Of a stretch of DNA of 64,000 nt, positions 8,230 through 17,542 are shown piece by piece. The notes under the pieces were generated by a model. That model saw nothing but the letters and a program-made list of their open reading frames with translations, was not told where the DNA came from and did not search any database. Numbering within the stretch: position 1 is the stretch's first letter; the number at the start of each line of letters is the position of its first letter. Source of the DNA: Neobacillus niacini NBRC 15566 (GTDB lineage: Bacteria; Bacillota; Bacilli; Bacillales; Cytobacillaceae); NCBI RefSeq assembly GCF_001591505.1, contig NZ_BCVA01000015.1, positions 1 through 64,000 of the forward strand, in the 5' to 3' direction. The position numbers and the translations under genes were made by a program.

Positions 8230-9453
8230 TTATTTAAACTTTTCTAGTTTAAGGTCTAGGTAAAGGGTTATTTTTTGGTTTGGATCTTTGAGATTGATTT
8301 CACCGATTTCTGATATACGTTTGAGACGGTAATTTAGTGTGTTGGTGTGTACATTTAATTGATTTGCGGCTTCATGGACATTGCTGTCATGGTTTAGAAA
8401 GACTTCTAATGTTTCGACGAGATCGGTGTTATTTTTTTTATCATATTCCTGAAGCTTTTTCAGAGAATAGTTTTCATTTTGATCTGTACCGGATTTTTCA
8501 ATCAATACATCGATATATTTATAGATTCCGAGACTTTGATAGCCATGGATTTCTTTTGCTTCACGAGGGAATTTTCTTTTTACTGATAATACGGTTCGCG
8601 CTTCTTTGTACGATTTTTCTACTTTACCTAAATCACTATAAACACTACTATAGCCCTGAACAATGGAGTCAATTCCAAATCTTTCCTTCATTTTGGCAAC
8701 AAATAGCTCACAAAATGCATTTAGTTTATTCACTGGCTTCTGAATACCATCAAGGGAAATAAACAAGACTAATTGTTGATGGTCAATGGTGTGCAGCAGG
8801 ATTTTTGGCATTTGAATTGTTTTTAACAGGTAAGCGATATGCTTTTCATCATCTCTGCCTAATTCTTTAGAAAATTGAAAAACGGCAACTGCAAAGGATG
8901 AAGGAGGCGAAATTTGCAGCGCATGAAACTTATTTATAATTTCTTCATTGGTAGAAAGGTGACTTGTTAATAGCTGCCAAAAAAACTCTTGAAATTGCTC
9001 TTCTTTTTTATTTTTGCGGTTTTGCAGTTGAATCAGTTTGTTTTTTGTTGCGTCTGCGGCTTGCTTCAAACAGTTCATTTCTTCTTCGCCTAGTGTTTTT
9101 TCAATCTCTAACGCCCAAATGAAACCGAGCACTTCATCGTTTTTCCAAATGGATACAGCAACCCTATTTCCCAGTCCAATCTCATCTACCGTCTTAACTC
9201 GGATAGGATCACGACTGTTTAATAGTGAAGGAATGACCCCTTCCTTCCATAAGGAATTAATGACCTTTTCCGGAACACGACGGCCGATGATTGTGGCAAT
9301 TCGTGCCGGGTCGGTTCGATCATCATGGGTACTGTAGGCAAGAAGACGGTGGTTCGCGTCTTCTATCGTTATCGGACAATGTAACACTTCACTTACCATA
9401 TCTGCAAATTCTTCTAGACTATCAAAGCTGGCGCGAAACGGATCATTTTTCAT
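8230..9453 (-). CDS. adeR: PucR/CdaR-family regulator, AdeR-like activator of ald
   Basis: 407 residues. The N-terminal ~150 residues form a GAF-like sensing region (CPITIEDANHRLLAYST). The middle ~150-300 is a CdaR GGDEF-like region. The C-terminus carries the PucR helix-turn-helix (EAANQLNVHTNTLNYRLKRI) near residues 360-385. In B. subtilis, AdeR is the PucR-type activator of ald in response to alanine; position next to ald and a permease supports the same role. It is transcribed toward ald with a 298-bp gap and diverges from the permease gene. The symbol is by context and similarity, not proven orthology. Confidence 0.8.
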   Translation of the reverse strand: MKNDPFRASFDSLEEFADMVSEVLHCPITIEDANHRLLAYSTHDDRTDPARIATIIGRRVPEKVINSLWKEGVIPSLLNSRDPIRVKTVDEIGLGNRVAVSIWKNDEVLGFIWALEIEKTLGEEEMNCLKQAADATKNKLIQLQNRKNKKEEQFQEFFWQLLTSHLSTNEEIINKFHALQISPPSSFAVAVFQFSKELGRDDEKHIAYLLKTIQMPKILLHTIDHQQLVLFISLDGIQKPVNKLNAFCELFVAKMKERFGIDSIVQGYSSVYSDLGKVEKSYKEARTVLSVKRKFPREAKEIHGYQSLGIYKYIDVLIEKSGTDQNENYSLKKLQEYDKKNNTDLVETLEVFLNHDSNVHEAANQLNVHTNTLNYRLKRISEIGEINLKDPNQKITLYLDLKLEKFK

Positions 9454-9555
9454 AAATTACCACCTTTATCAATGAGATTGTGCAATCTGTAACGTATTTG
9501 TTATTTAAAACAATATTTTTTTAATAGATTTGTATTTATTCTACAATATAAAATG

Positions 9556-9586
9556 TTCACAGATATGTTATATTAATTTCACAAAG
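9556..9586. promoter_or_regulatory. Two TTCACA half sites upstream of the permease
   Basis: TTCACA at 9556-9561 and at 9578-9583 (within TTTCACAAA) are 22 bp apart, two helical turns. They resemble the arms of the inverted repeat before ald and may be AdeR-type sites. Confidence 0.35.
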
Positions 9587-9613
9587 TTTTAACTTTTCTT
9601 CATCTAACACACA

Positions 9614-9628
9614 TTGTAAACGCTATCA
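9614..9628 (+). promoter_or_regulatory. cre site (CcpA) upstream of the amino acid permease
   Basis: TTGTAAACGCTATCA fits every fixed position of the cre consensus WTGNAANCGNWNNCW. It lies in the region divergent between the regulator and permease genes, suggesting carbon catabolite control of alanine uptake. Confidence 0.75.
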
Positions 9629-9750
9629 TTCCGAAAAAGAATAGGAGGATATTATTTAAATATAAACAGTAGGTTTTATTTAGAATAATATTGTAACTTT
9701 TTTAGTGAAAAAGGGAAATAGGAGATTTAAACTATTAGAGGGGGTAGACT

Positions 9751-11145
9751 ATGCAAAAAAATCCAAATCAATTACAACGAGGTTTAGAAGAAAGACACAT
9801 TACGCTCATGTCACTAGGAGCAGCCATTGGGGTAGGTCTGTTTCTAGGTTCAGCCACTGCGATTAAGCTTGCTGGACCAGGTATTATTCTCGGTTATGCA
9901 TTTGCCGGTATGATTATGTTCTTTATTATGAGAGCACTTGGGGAAATGGCAATTCAAAAACCTGTTGCTGGATCCTTCAGTCAATATGCTCGTGACTATT
10001 TAGGTGCTTTGCCTGGTTTCTTAACAGGATGGAATTATTGGTTTTTATGGGTTGTAACGTGTATGGCTGAAATTACGGCTGCAGGAATCTACATGGAGTA
10101 TTGGTTCCCTGATGTACCACGCTGGATTTGGGCATTGGCAGCACTCATTATTATGGCTTCCGTCAATTTTCTAAATGTAAAAGCCTATGGTGAACTTGAA
10201 TTTTGGTTTGCATTAATTAAGATTATTACCATCTTATTCATGATTGTAAGTGGTCTGGGAATGATTGTTTTAGGGATTGGTAATGGCGGTATTGCTACTG
10301 GCATCAGCAATCTTTGGGAGAATGGAGGAATTCTTCCGAATGGGATTACTGGGGTATTAATGTCCCTGCAAATGGTTATGTTTGCTTTCTTAGGTATTGA
10401 GATGATTGGTATTACTGCCGGGGAAGTAAAGAATCCGGAAAAAACATTATCTAGAGCGATTGATACTGTCTTCTGGCGAATTCTTATTTTCTATGTAGGT
10501 GCCTTGTTTGTCATTATGTCGATTTATCCTTGGACCGAAATCGGTGCACAAGGCAGTCCGTTCGTTTTGACCTTTGATAAGCTTGGAATCCCTGCTGCAG
10601 CTGGTATCATTAACTTTGTTGTCTTAACGGCTGCGTTATCTTCGTGTAACGGTGGTATTTTCAGTACAGCACGTATGTTATTCAACTTAGCTGAAAATGA
10701 TGAAGCACCAAAGAGTCTTGGTAAATTAAACAAGAATGGTGTTCCGAGTGCTGCGGTTTTAGTAACAGGGGGTGCACTATTAGTAGGTGTTGTTCTTAAC
10801 TATTTAGTCCCGGCAAAAGTATTTACATGGGTAACAGCGATTTCAACGTTTGGTGCAATTTGGACGTGGTCGATGATTTTATTATCACAAATCAAGTACC
10901 GTAAGAGCCTAACGCCAAATCAATTGAACGGATTAAAATATAAAATGCCATTATTCCCATTCACATCCTACTTTTCATTAGCATTCTTATTACTAGTTGT
11001 AGGATTAATGGCATTCTTCCCAGATACAAGAATTGCTTTAATCGTTGGACCGCTTTGGCTCGGAATTTTAACTGCCTTCTATTATGGTAAGGGATATCAT
11101 AAACGAGATAAACAAAATCAGGACCAATTTCAAAAAGTGATATAA
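9751..11145 (+). CDS. APC/AAT-family amino acid permease, probably alanine
   Basis: 464 residues with about twelve membrane helices. The N-terminus is ERHITLMSLGAAIGVGLFLGS, with the substrate-binding GVGLFLGS bend in helix 1, typical of the AAT subfamily. EFWFALIKI and FLGIEMIGITAGE are further family motifs. It is a proton- or sodium-coupled amino acid importer in the cytoplasmic membrane. It resembles Bacillus AlaP/YtnA-type permeases, and the adjacent alr, ald and regulator genes argue for alanine. GAGGGGG precedes the ATG. A perfect cre lies upstream and a terminator follows. Substrate is inferred from context. Confidence 0.85.
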   Translation: MQKNPNQLQRGLEERHITLMSLGAAIGVGLFLGSATAIKLAGPGIILGYAFAGMIMFFIMRALGEMAIQKPVAGSFSQYARDYLGALPGFLTGWNYWFLWVVTCMAEITAAGIYMEYWFPDVPRWIWALAALIIMASVNFLNVKAYGELEFWFALIKIITILFMIVSGLGMIVLGIGNGGIATGISNLWENGGILPNGITGVLMSLQMVMFAFLGIEMIGITAGEVKNPEKTLSRAIDTVFWRILIFYVGALFVIMSIYPWTEIGAQGSPFVLTFDKLGIPAAAGIINFVVLTAALSSCNGGIFSTARMLFNLAENDEAPKSLGKLNKNGVPSAAVLVTGGALLVGVVLNYLVPAKVFTWVTAISTFGAIWTWSMILLSQIKYRKSLTPNQLNGLKYKMPLFPFTSYFSLAFLLLVVGLMAFFPDTRIALIVGPLWLGILTAFYYGKGYHKRDKQNQDQFQKVI

Positions 11146-11179
11146 GTGGTGCCTGTCAACCAAATATAATTCTCTATAA

Positions 11180-11220
11180 AAAAGCGTAAGTGGGCACTTG
11201 ATCCATTTACGTTTTTTTAT
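11180..11220 (+). terminator. Terminator after the permease gene
   Basis: CGTAAGTGG (11185-11193) pairs with CCATTTACG (11203-11211; one G-T pair), followed by T7. Confidence 0.85.
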
Positions 11221-11291
11221 TGTTTTGAAGAAATTAACTCATACTGTTGTTAGATAAAAAAATGTAACCGTTTTAAAAAGAGCGTAAATTA

Positions 11292-11345
11292 TCGGATATT
11301 TTTTAAATTTTTTCGGATAGTGAAAAAAATGAAAACCTTTACAAT
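11292..11345 (+). promoter_or_regulatory. Promoter with direct-repeat activator sites before importer 1
   Basis: TCGGATA occurs at 11292-11298 and 11313-11319, 21 bp apart, a spacing typical of AraC-type response regulator sites. A plausible -10 TACAAT lies at 11340-11345, so the second repeat would overlap the -35 region. The regulator at 16298-17506 is the obvious candidate to bind here. Confidence 0.5.
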
Positions 11346-11350
11346 AAGAC

Positions 11351-11365
11351 ATGTAAGCGATTGAT
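11351..11365 (+). promoter_or_regulatory. cre-like site at the importer 1 promoter
   Basis: ATGTAAGCGATTGAT matches the cre consensus with one mismatch. It begins just after the proposed -10, where CcpA binding would block transcription. Confidence 0.6.
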
Positions 11366-11385
11366 ATTAATAAGGGGGAAACACC

Positions 11386-12666
11386 ATGAAGAAGCTAGGC
11401 GTTTTAGTCTTAGGCTTATTATTACTATTTTTAACCGCATGCGGCGGTGGAGAAGAGAAAACTTCTGGGGACAGTAAAGTCACAGAACTTACCGTGTGGA
11501 ATGACTGGACTGAAAATCGTCCGGAATATAAGGTTTATAAAGATATCATTGCTAAATTCAATGAAGAAAACAAAGGCAGTATCCACGTTAAAATTGAAAG
11601 TATTCCACATGATCAATATGAAACAAAGCTAAGAACACAAGCAGCAGGAAAGCAATTACCGGATATGTTCCGCGTATGGCCTGGTGCACGTATTCAGCCT
11701 CTAGTTGAAGGAAAAGTGTTACTTCCTTTAAATGATATCCTTGATACGTGGGAAGGAAAAATCCCAGAAGGTATCTTAAAAGATTATGCAGTTGACGGGA
11801 AACAGTATGCGATTCCAGCAAATATTAGTGAAACTAGCTTGATTTACTATCATAAAGATGTATTGGCAAAAGCAGGATTTGAAGAATTTCCAAAAACGTA
11901 TGATGAGTTAAAAGATTTAATCAAGGCATTAAATGATCAAAAAGTAACGCCAATTGCATTAGGTAATAAAGCGATTTGGCCGCTGCAATCTGTATACATT
12001 TCAACCATTGCAGACCGTTTCACAGGCAGTGAATTCTTACCAAGCACGTTAAGTGGTAAAGATTCTTTTACAGATGAGAACTTTGTAAAAGCATTAGCAG
12101 TTGTGGAAGAATTAGCGAAGCTTAAAGCATTTAATGAAGATTTCAATACCATTGACGAAGCTCAATCTAGAACATTATTCAATAGTGGGGAAGCAGCTAT
12201 GCACTTCGCAGGTTCTTGGGCTATTGGACCAATCCTTGAAGGTGTAGAAAATATCGATAATATCGGAGTTGCTCCGTTCCCAAGCTTTGGCGGCGAAGGT
12301 GATACAGCAAAAATATCTGGTGCAGCGGGCGGCGGTATCGCTCTTAATGCTGAATTATCTGGTAAGAAGAAAGAAGCAGCATTTAAATTCTTACAGTTCT
12401 TCTACGGCGATGAGTTATACCAAGGACTAGCTAAATCTAATATCGTTGTTCCAGTACAAGTAGAAATGGACGATAGCATTCCTGAAATTTACAAAACAGC
12501 TAACGGATTTGCACAAGGCGGTTTAGCACCAGTTTATGATGCTACCTTAACACCTGAGTTAACAGACATGATTAACAATGGATTACAATCGATCACAATC
12601 GGTGAAAAGACACCTAAAGAATTAGCTGAAGAAATGCAGAAGGAAAACGAACAAGGAAAGAAATAA
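11386..12666 (+). CDS. Sugar ABC importer 1, binding lipoprotein
   Basis: 426 residues. The N-terminus is a lipoprotein signal peptide with lipobox LTAC (Cys19) followed by GGGEE, so the mature protein is tethered to the outer face of the membrane. The body is a family 1 extracellular solute-binding protein (LTVWNDWTENRPEY, then LPDMFRVWPGARIQPL and TYDELKDLIKAL). It should bind an oligosaccharide and deliver it to the two permeases downstream. With a GH1 enzyme in the same cluster, a beta-glucoside such as cellobiose is the best guess. A strong hairpin between this gene and the permeases probably sets the higher level of binding protein. Confidence 0.9.
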   Translation: MKKLGVLVLGLLLLFLTACGGGEEKTSGDSKVTELTVWNDWTENRPEYKVYKDIIAKFNEENKGSIHVKIESIPHDQYETKLRTQAAGKQLPDMFRVWPGARIQPLVEGKVLLPLNDILDTWEGKIPEGILKDYAVDGKQYAIPANISETSLIYYHKDVLAKAGFEEFPKTYDELKDLIKALNDQKVTPIALGNKAIWPLQSVYISTIADRFTGSEFLPSTLSGKDSFTDENFVKALAVVEELAKLKAFNEDFNTIDEAQSRTLFNSGEAAMHFAGSWAIGPILEGVENIDNIGVAPFPSFGGEGDTAKISGAAGGGIALNAELSGKKKEAAFKFLQFFYGDELYQGLAKSNIVVPVQVEMDDSIPEIYKTANGFAQGGLAPVYDATLTPELTDMINNGLQSITIGEKTPKELAEEMQKENEQGKK

Positions 12667-12678
12667 TCTTTTAAAATA

Positions 12679-12704
12679 CAGGTTGCCTTCTCTAAGGCAA
12701 CCTG
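12679..12704 (+). terminator. Intra-operon hairpin after binding protein 1
   Basis: An 11-bp perfect stem CAGGTTGCCTT / AAGGCAACCTG with a 4-nt loop and no T tract. This type between a binding protein and its permeases usually stabilises the upstream message or partly attenuates. Confidence 0.75.
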
Positions 12705-12725
12705 CATTTCATAGGGGAGATAAAT

Positions 12726-13601
12726 ATGCAACTAACTGGAAAAAGTAAAGCGGCTCTTATTATCGGTTTACTGCCGGCATTTTTGATTTATACCGTCTTT
12801 GCTATCTATCCGATTATCCAATCGTTTTATTATTCCTTTATGGAATGGGACGGTTTTTCGGAAATGGAATTTATCGGTCTGCAAAACTTTGAGAATCTTT
12901 TTCAAGATCCGTTATTTTGGAATTCAGTTGGCAATAACATTTTTGTTGTCATCGCCTCCGTATTTGGACAGATTCCGATTGCTTTATTTATAGCTCTGTT
13001 ATTAAATCGAAAAATTAAGGGCTTAAAGATTTTTAGAACCATTGGCTTTCTGCCTGTTGTCTTATCAACGGTTGTTATCTCGCTAACATGGAGCCTGATT
13101 TACAATACAAAGGATGGCATGATTAACGAAATTTTAAGAGCTGTTGGGTTAGACTTTTTGGCACAAAACTGGCTTGGTGATACAAAATGGTCCATGGTGG
13201 CTGTTTGTATTACGGTCATTTGGCAATTCGTTGGACTTTATTTAATTATTTTCCTGGCAGCTTTGCAAAACATACCGGAAGAAGTAATGGAAGCGGCAAA
13301 GATGGATGGTGCTTCTGAATGGGTGACTACATGGAAAATAACCATTCCAATGATTTGGGATACCGTTATTGTTGCGATTATTTTGTGTATTTCCGGTAGT
13401 TTAAGAACCTTTGATTTAATTTATGTTATGACACATGGCGGACCATCACATTCTACCGACGTGATGGCGTTGTATATGTTCAATGAGACATTTTCAAATC
13501 TGCAATATGGTTACGGCAGTGCGGTATCCGTATTTATTTTCTTCTTCAGTCTTATCTTGATTGGAATTGTAAAAAAAGTTCTTGGCCAAAAATTTATTTG
13601 A
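12726..13601 (+). CDS. Sugar ABC importer 1, permease (MalF type)
   Basis: 291 residues with six membrane helices. The EAA loop reads EEVMEAAKMDGASEWVTTWK, the site that contacts the ATPase. The N-terminal part ALIIGLLPAFLIYTVFAIYP is typical of sugar permeases of the MalF/UgpA kind. It forms the membrane channel with the next gene. GGGGAG precedes the ATG. No ATPase gene is in the cluster, so a shared ATPase is needed. Confidence 0.9.
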   Translation: MQLTGKSKAALIIGLLPAFLIYTVFAIYPIIQSFYYSFMEWDGFSEMEFIGLQNFENLFQDPLFWNSVGNNIFVVIASVFGQIPIALFIALLLNRKIKGLKIFRTIGFLPVVLSTVVISLTWSLIYNTKDGMINEILRAVGLDFLAQNWLGDTKWSMVAVCITVIWQFVGLYLIIFLAALQNIPEEVMEAAKMDGASEWVTTWKITIPMIWDTVIVAIILCISGSLRTFDLIYVMTHGGPSHSTDVMALYMFNETFSNLQYGYGSAVSVFIFFFSLILIGIVKKVLGQKFI

Positions 13602-13617
13602 TGGGGAGGGGCACAGA

Positions 13618-14499
13618 ATGGAAACAACGATTAAAAAAACAACACAATCTGCATTGCCGCTGCCACAAAGCACAAGGAAATTGAGTGTAAAAAATACCCT
13701 CATTTATGCAGTCTTGATTATTTTTTCGGTGATTAATGTTTATCCTATTATTTGGATGATTATTAACTCTTTTAAGTCAGAAAAAGAATTTGCGGTGAAT
13801 CAATTTGGTTTACCTAGGACTTTGGTAATTGATAACTATATTGAAGCGTGGGGCACTGCTAATTTAGGCGTCCTCTTCAAAAATAGTATTTTTATATGTT
13901 TACTTGCAACTATTCTTACTGTGTTAATCGGCGCGTTAGCATCTTATTTTCTAGCAAGAATTGAATTTAAGTTTAAGAACGCCTTGTACACATTCTTTAT
14001 TTTCGGGATGTTAATTCCGATTCACGCAACGCTTGTTCCAATGTTTATTTTATTGAAAAATTTAGGGTTATTAAATAATCCGATTACCTTATTATTTCCG
14101 TACATTGCCTTCCATTTACCGATTACGATCTTTATCTTAACCAGTTTTATGAAGGCATTTCCGAAGGATATTGAAGAATCAGCGATTATCGATGGCTGCG
14201 GAATTTTCCGGATTTTCTGGTCGATTATTTTGCCGATGTCCCGTCCCGCACTTGCCACCGTTATCATTTTGAACTTTATTTATAACTGGAACGAGTTCTC
14301 GTTTGCACTCGTACTGCTAAATGATCCAGCCCTTCAAACATTGCCTTTAGGTCTAGCAAGTTTTGCTGGACAGTTTACCGTGAATTATGGAGCACAGATG
14401 GCAGGATTAACGATGTCCATGATACCAATTATCATTTTCTATTTATTCTTAGAAAAAGAAATTGTAAATGGTATGACAGCCGGAGCTGTAAAAGGATAA
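13618..14499 (+). CDS. Sugar ABC importer 1, permease (MalG type)
   Basis: About 293 residues, six membrane helices. The EAA motif reads KDIEESAIIDGCGIFRIFWS, and the C-terminus ends NGMTAGAVKG as in MalG-type subunits. The ATG at 13618, seven bases after a GGGGAGGGG, is preferred over an ATG at 13582 that would overlap the upstream permease by 20 bp. It pairs with the previous permease in the CUT1-type importer. Confidence 0.9.
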   Translation: METTIKKTTQSALPLPQSTRKLSVKNTLIYAVLIIFSVINVYPIIWMIINSFKSEKEFAVNQFGLPRTLVIDNYIEAWGTANLGVLFKNSIFICLLATILTVLIGALASYFLARIEFKFKNALYTFFIFGMLIPIHATLVPMFILLKNLGLLNNPITLLFPYIAFHLPITIFILTSFMKAFPKDIEESAIIDGCGIFRIFWSIILPMSRPALATVIILNFIYNWNEFSFALVLLNDPALQTLPLGLASFAGQFTVNYGAQMAGLTMSMIPIIIFYLFLEKEIVNGMTAGAVKG

Positions 14500-14532
14500 A
14501 CTAACGGTAATAAATAAAAAGGCTGATGTGCA

Positions 14533-16296
14533 ATGATCCGAAATTGGGGATTGAAAAATAAGTTTGTCACCGTATTCTTACTCTTGATTACCTTACCAAC
14601 CTTTATTATTGGCTGCATTATCTACTATCAAACGACAACCGTTTTTAAGCAGCAGGCTGAAAAAAATGCGGTTGACAAACTAGAAAAAAATGAAGATAAC
14701 TTAACTTCCCTCATTCGTGGGATTGAGAATATGTCTTCTTACATGATCTATGAAAAAAACTTCCGAACGTTTTTTACCGCTACGGAGGAAGACCTTACTC
14801 AAGCAGAGTATAAAGAGGCAGTTGCAGGGATTAATGGTTATTTTACCTTTCAGCTTATGAGTCATAGTTATATCGATTCGATTCTATTGGTCGCAAATGA
14901 TGGACATGTTTTAGAAATTGGCAGCCATTTAATCGGAAATGAAGTCAGTATGAATCAAGGAGCCAGGGAGCTTGAAGGCCGTCCATATTGGAGCAATACC
15001 TATCAAGTGATTGAAAATGGATCTGCAAAAAAAAATGTTGTTAGTTTAACAAGGGTTATTAATGATATTAACCATATCAACACACCTATCGGAATGGTGA
15101 GAATACGATTAGACGAATCTAAGCTATATAAGACAATTGAAAGTAATTCCATTAACCAAACTGGTGATTATTTTGTATTGAACAAAAAAGGAGAAGTCGT
15201 CCTGCATCAGAATCCTTCATTAGCGGGGAAACCCTTTCCTGATTCAAAAATAACCGGCTGGATTTTAAACGGTAAAAATAAAACGTTGAAAACCAAGGCT
15301 GATCAAAGTGACTATTTACTAGTGAAAAAAGCAATTACAGGAACGGATTGGGTTTCGATTGCGATGGTAAATGAGGGAGAAGTGGTTAAAAGTTTATATA
15401 ATGTCCGCGGCTTGTTTGTTTTTATGATTCTCCTTTTATTAGCACTTGGAGCATTAGCTTTTGTCGGATTTTATCAATCCTTTATCCGAAGGATTGTGGA
15501 ATTGACGAAGCAAACAAAGCAGCTGGGAGAAGGCGACTTCAGTGCAAAGGTCCAAATCTCTTCACAAGATGAGATTGGGAAATTAGGACTCCGATTTAAC
15601 CAAATGGTCACAACCATACAAAATTATATTAATCGAGAATATAAGTTAAAGATTAAGCAGCGTGAATCGGAATTGAAGGCTCTTCAAAGCCAGATTGATC
15701 CACACTTTTTATACAATACACTGGACATGATTCGTTGGACGGCCCGATTAGAAAAAGCGATGGAAACAGGTCAGTTAATTGAGCGGTTATCTAAAATATT
15801 CCGGATGAATTTAAACATGGGGAAAATGTGGGTAAAGGTAGAGGAAGAAATTCATTATATTCAAAACTACCTGGAGTTACAAAAGAGCCGAATTGGAAAT
15901 CGTTTAAATTACAGTATTTTTTATGACGATCAAATAAAAGATATCTATATCATTAAGCAAATTTTACAGCCATTAGTAGAAAATAGTATCCTTCATGGTT
16001 TTAAAAATTTGCCTAGACAGGGCGTTATCCAGATTCGCATGTTTAAGGTTGATGAGGAAATTTGGATAGATGTAATCGACAATGGCTGGGGATTTAAGAG
16101 TGAGAAACAGGATGAAGATGATAAACGGAAAGGCGGCTATGCCATTCCTAATCTCATCGACCGCTTAGAGATGGCCTTTGGCGAAGAGGCAAAATTCGAG
16201 TTGTTGGATTCTCTTGCGGGAACATGGATTCGCTTGAAGCTTCCTATATCAGAGAATGATAATCGCAATCTAATTCCAAATGAGACAGGTGAGTAG
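14533..16296 (+). CDS. YesM-type sensor histidine kinase 1
   Basis: 587 residues. Membrane helix 12-32, extracellular sensor (Cache-like) 33-293, second helix 294-316, HAMP 316-370, then the His_kinase domain with QIDPHFLYNTLDMIRW (phospho-acceptor His391), and an ATPase domain with QPLVENSILHG and DNGWG. It should sense the oligosaccharide, perhaps via binding protein 1, and phosphorylate the regulator encoded next. The ribosome binding site is weak and the gap to the permease gene is 33 bp, so it is probably cotranscribed with the importer at lower level. It overlaps or nearly abuts the regulator gene. Confidence 0.92.
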   Translation: MIRNWGLKNKFVTVFLLLITLPTFIIGCIIYYQTTTVFKQQAEKNAVDKLEKNEDNLTSLIRGIENMSSYMIYEKNFRTFFTATEEDLTQAEYKEAVAGINGYFTFQLMSHSYIDSILLVANDGHVLEIGSHLIGNEVSMNQGARELEGRPYWSNTYQVIENGSAKKNVVSLTRVINDINHINTPIGMVRIRLDESKLYKTIESNSINQTGDYFVLNKKGEVVLHQNPSLAGKPFPDSKITGWILNGKNKTLKTKADQSDYLLVKKAITGTDWVSIAMVNEGEVVKSLYNVRGLFVFMILLLLALGALAFVGFYQSFIRRIVELTKQTKQLGEGDFSAKVQISSQDEIGKLGLRFNQMVTTIQNYINREYKLKIKQRESELKALQSQIDPHFLYNTLDMIRWTARLEKAMETGQLIERLSKIFRMNLNMGKMWVKVEEEIHYIQNYLELQKSRIGNRLNYSIFYDDQIKDIYIIKQILQPLVENSILHGFKNLPRQGVIQIRMFKVDEEIWIDVIDNGWGFKSEKQDEDDKRKGGYAIPNLIDRLEMAFGEEAKFELLDSLAGTWIRLKLPISENDNRNLIPNETGE

Positions 16297-16297
16297 T

Positions 16298-17506
16298 ATG
16301 CCCTTTAAAATGCTAATTGTTGATGATGAACCCATTATTTGTCGTGGTTTGCAACAGACAATTCCGTGGGATGAATATATGGTGGAAGTTGTTGACCTTG
16401 CGTATGAAGGGGCGGAGGCTATTCAAAAGATTCAGGAACATGGTGATATCGATTTAGTCCTAACCGATGTCAGAATGCCGAATGTTGATGGCTTGAGACT
16501 GGCGGCATTCCTTGCAGAGAACTATCCAGATATTCGAATGATTATCATAAGTGGGTACGACGATTTTAAATACGCACAGCAGGCGATTCAATTAGGTGTA
16601 AAGGATTACTTATTGAAGCCGGTAGAGGTAGATGAGCTTTTACAGGTCATCACAAAAATCACCAGTACTTTACAAGAAGAAAGAAAAGCTGCACAGCAAA
16701 TCTATCAGATGAATTTACAAAATGCTATTTTTCATCAAGTTCTAGATTTACCAGATACTGCTCCAAACCATTCGGGTTTATTTGCTGATGTGCGTATTTA
16801 TCCCTTTGTTACCATGTTAAAAGAGTATAAAAATAAAACAAAAGGTCTTTCTGAAGAAGAACTGCAAAACGTGGCTGTGGACTGGGAAAACCAAGTAGAA
16901 AAATGGTTAAACAGTCAGGGGTTTTCATGTGTATCGGTGTTTCCAAGTAAAAATGTCTTACTCACTTGTGTAACCAATCATTTGTCTGATTTTACTCCTC
17001 GGAATTTGGATTTCCAAGAGTTAAATGGTGTTGTTAATGATACTGACATCACAATAGGTCAGCTGAATGAGGTTTACTTAAGATTATATGAAGATACCCG
17101 GTATATTCCTTTTAGTGAAGACGGGGTTGTTGTCAGCCCTGTAAGTGAATCATTGGCGAATAAGTCAAAGGCTAACGACTGGTTAATGGATAGGGCAGAA
17201 CAATATATCAAAACCTTTTATGCGTCACCAATCAAGGCACATGAAGTAGCGGACGTCATTAATATTTCCCCTAATTATTTCAGTTCTTTATTTAAACAAA
17301 AAACGGGCAAAAGTTTTAATGAATATATTAATACCTTGCGTGTGGATGCAGCCAAACAGCTGCTTGAAGAAACCCCTTTTAATGTAAATGAAATAGCTGA
17401 AAAGGTCGGATATCGAGAATATAAGTACTTTGTGGATGTGTTTAAAAAATTTACAGGCTATACGCCAACAAAGTATAGAAACGTAAGGGCAAACAATATC
17501 AATTAA
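16298..17506 (+). CDS. YesN-type AraC-family response regulator 1
   Basis: About 402 residues. The receiver domain is 1-120 with acceptor Asp57 (VLTDVRMP) and Lys in LLKPVE. A variable middle region follows. The AraC DNA-binding domain at the C-terminus (~300-400) has NISPNYFSSLFKQKTGKSF and VGYREYKYFVDVFKKFTGYTP. The ATG at 16298, with AGGTGAG in front, is preferred; an ATG at 16280 lies inside the kinase gene. It likely activates the importer 1 promoter, where TCGGATA direct repeats are seen. Confidence 0.92.
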   Translation: MPFKMLIVDDEPIICRGLQQTIPWDEYMVEVVDLAYEGAEAIQKIQEHGDIDLVLTDVRMPNVDGLRLAAFLAENYPDIRMIIISGYDDFKYAQQAIQLGVKDYLLKPVEVDELLQVITKITSTLQEERKAAQQIYQMNLQNAIFHQVLDLPDTAPNHSGLFADVRIYPFVTMLKEYKNKTKGLSEEELQNVAVDWENQVEKWLNSQGFSCVSVFPSKNVLLTCVTNHLSDFTPRNLDFQELNGVVNDTDITIGQLNEVYLRLYEDTRYIPFSEDGVVVSPVSESLANKSKANDWLMDRAEQYIKTFYASPIKAHEVADVINISPNYFSSLFKQKTGKSFNEYINTLRVDAAKQLLEETPFNVNEIAEKVGYREYKYFVDVFKKFTGYTPTKYRNVRANNIN

Positions 17507-17542
17507 TCATAAGAGTGACTTATGAAATTGGAGGTAAGTAGT

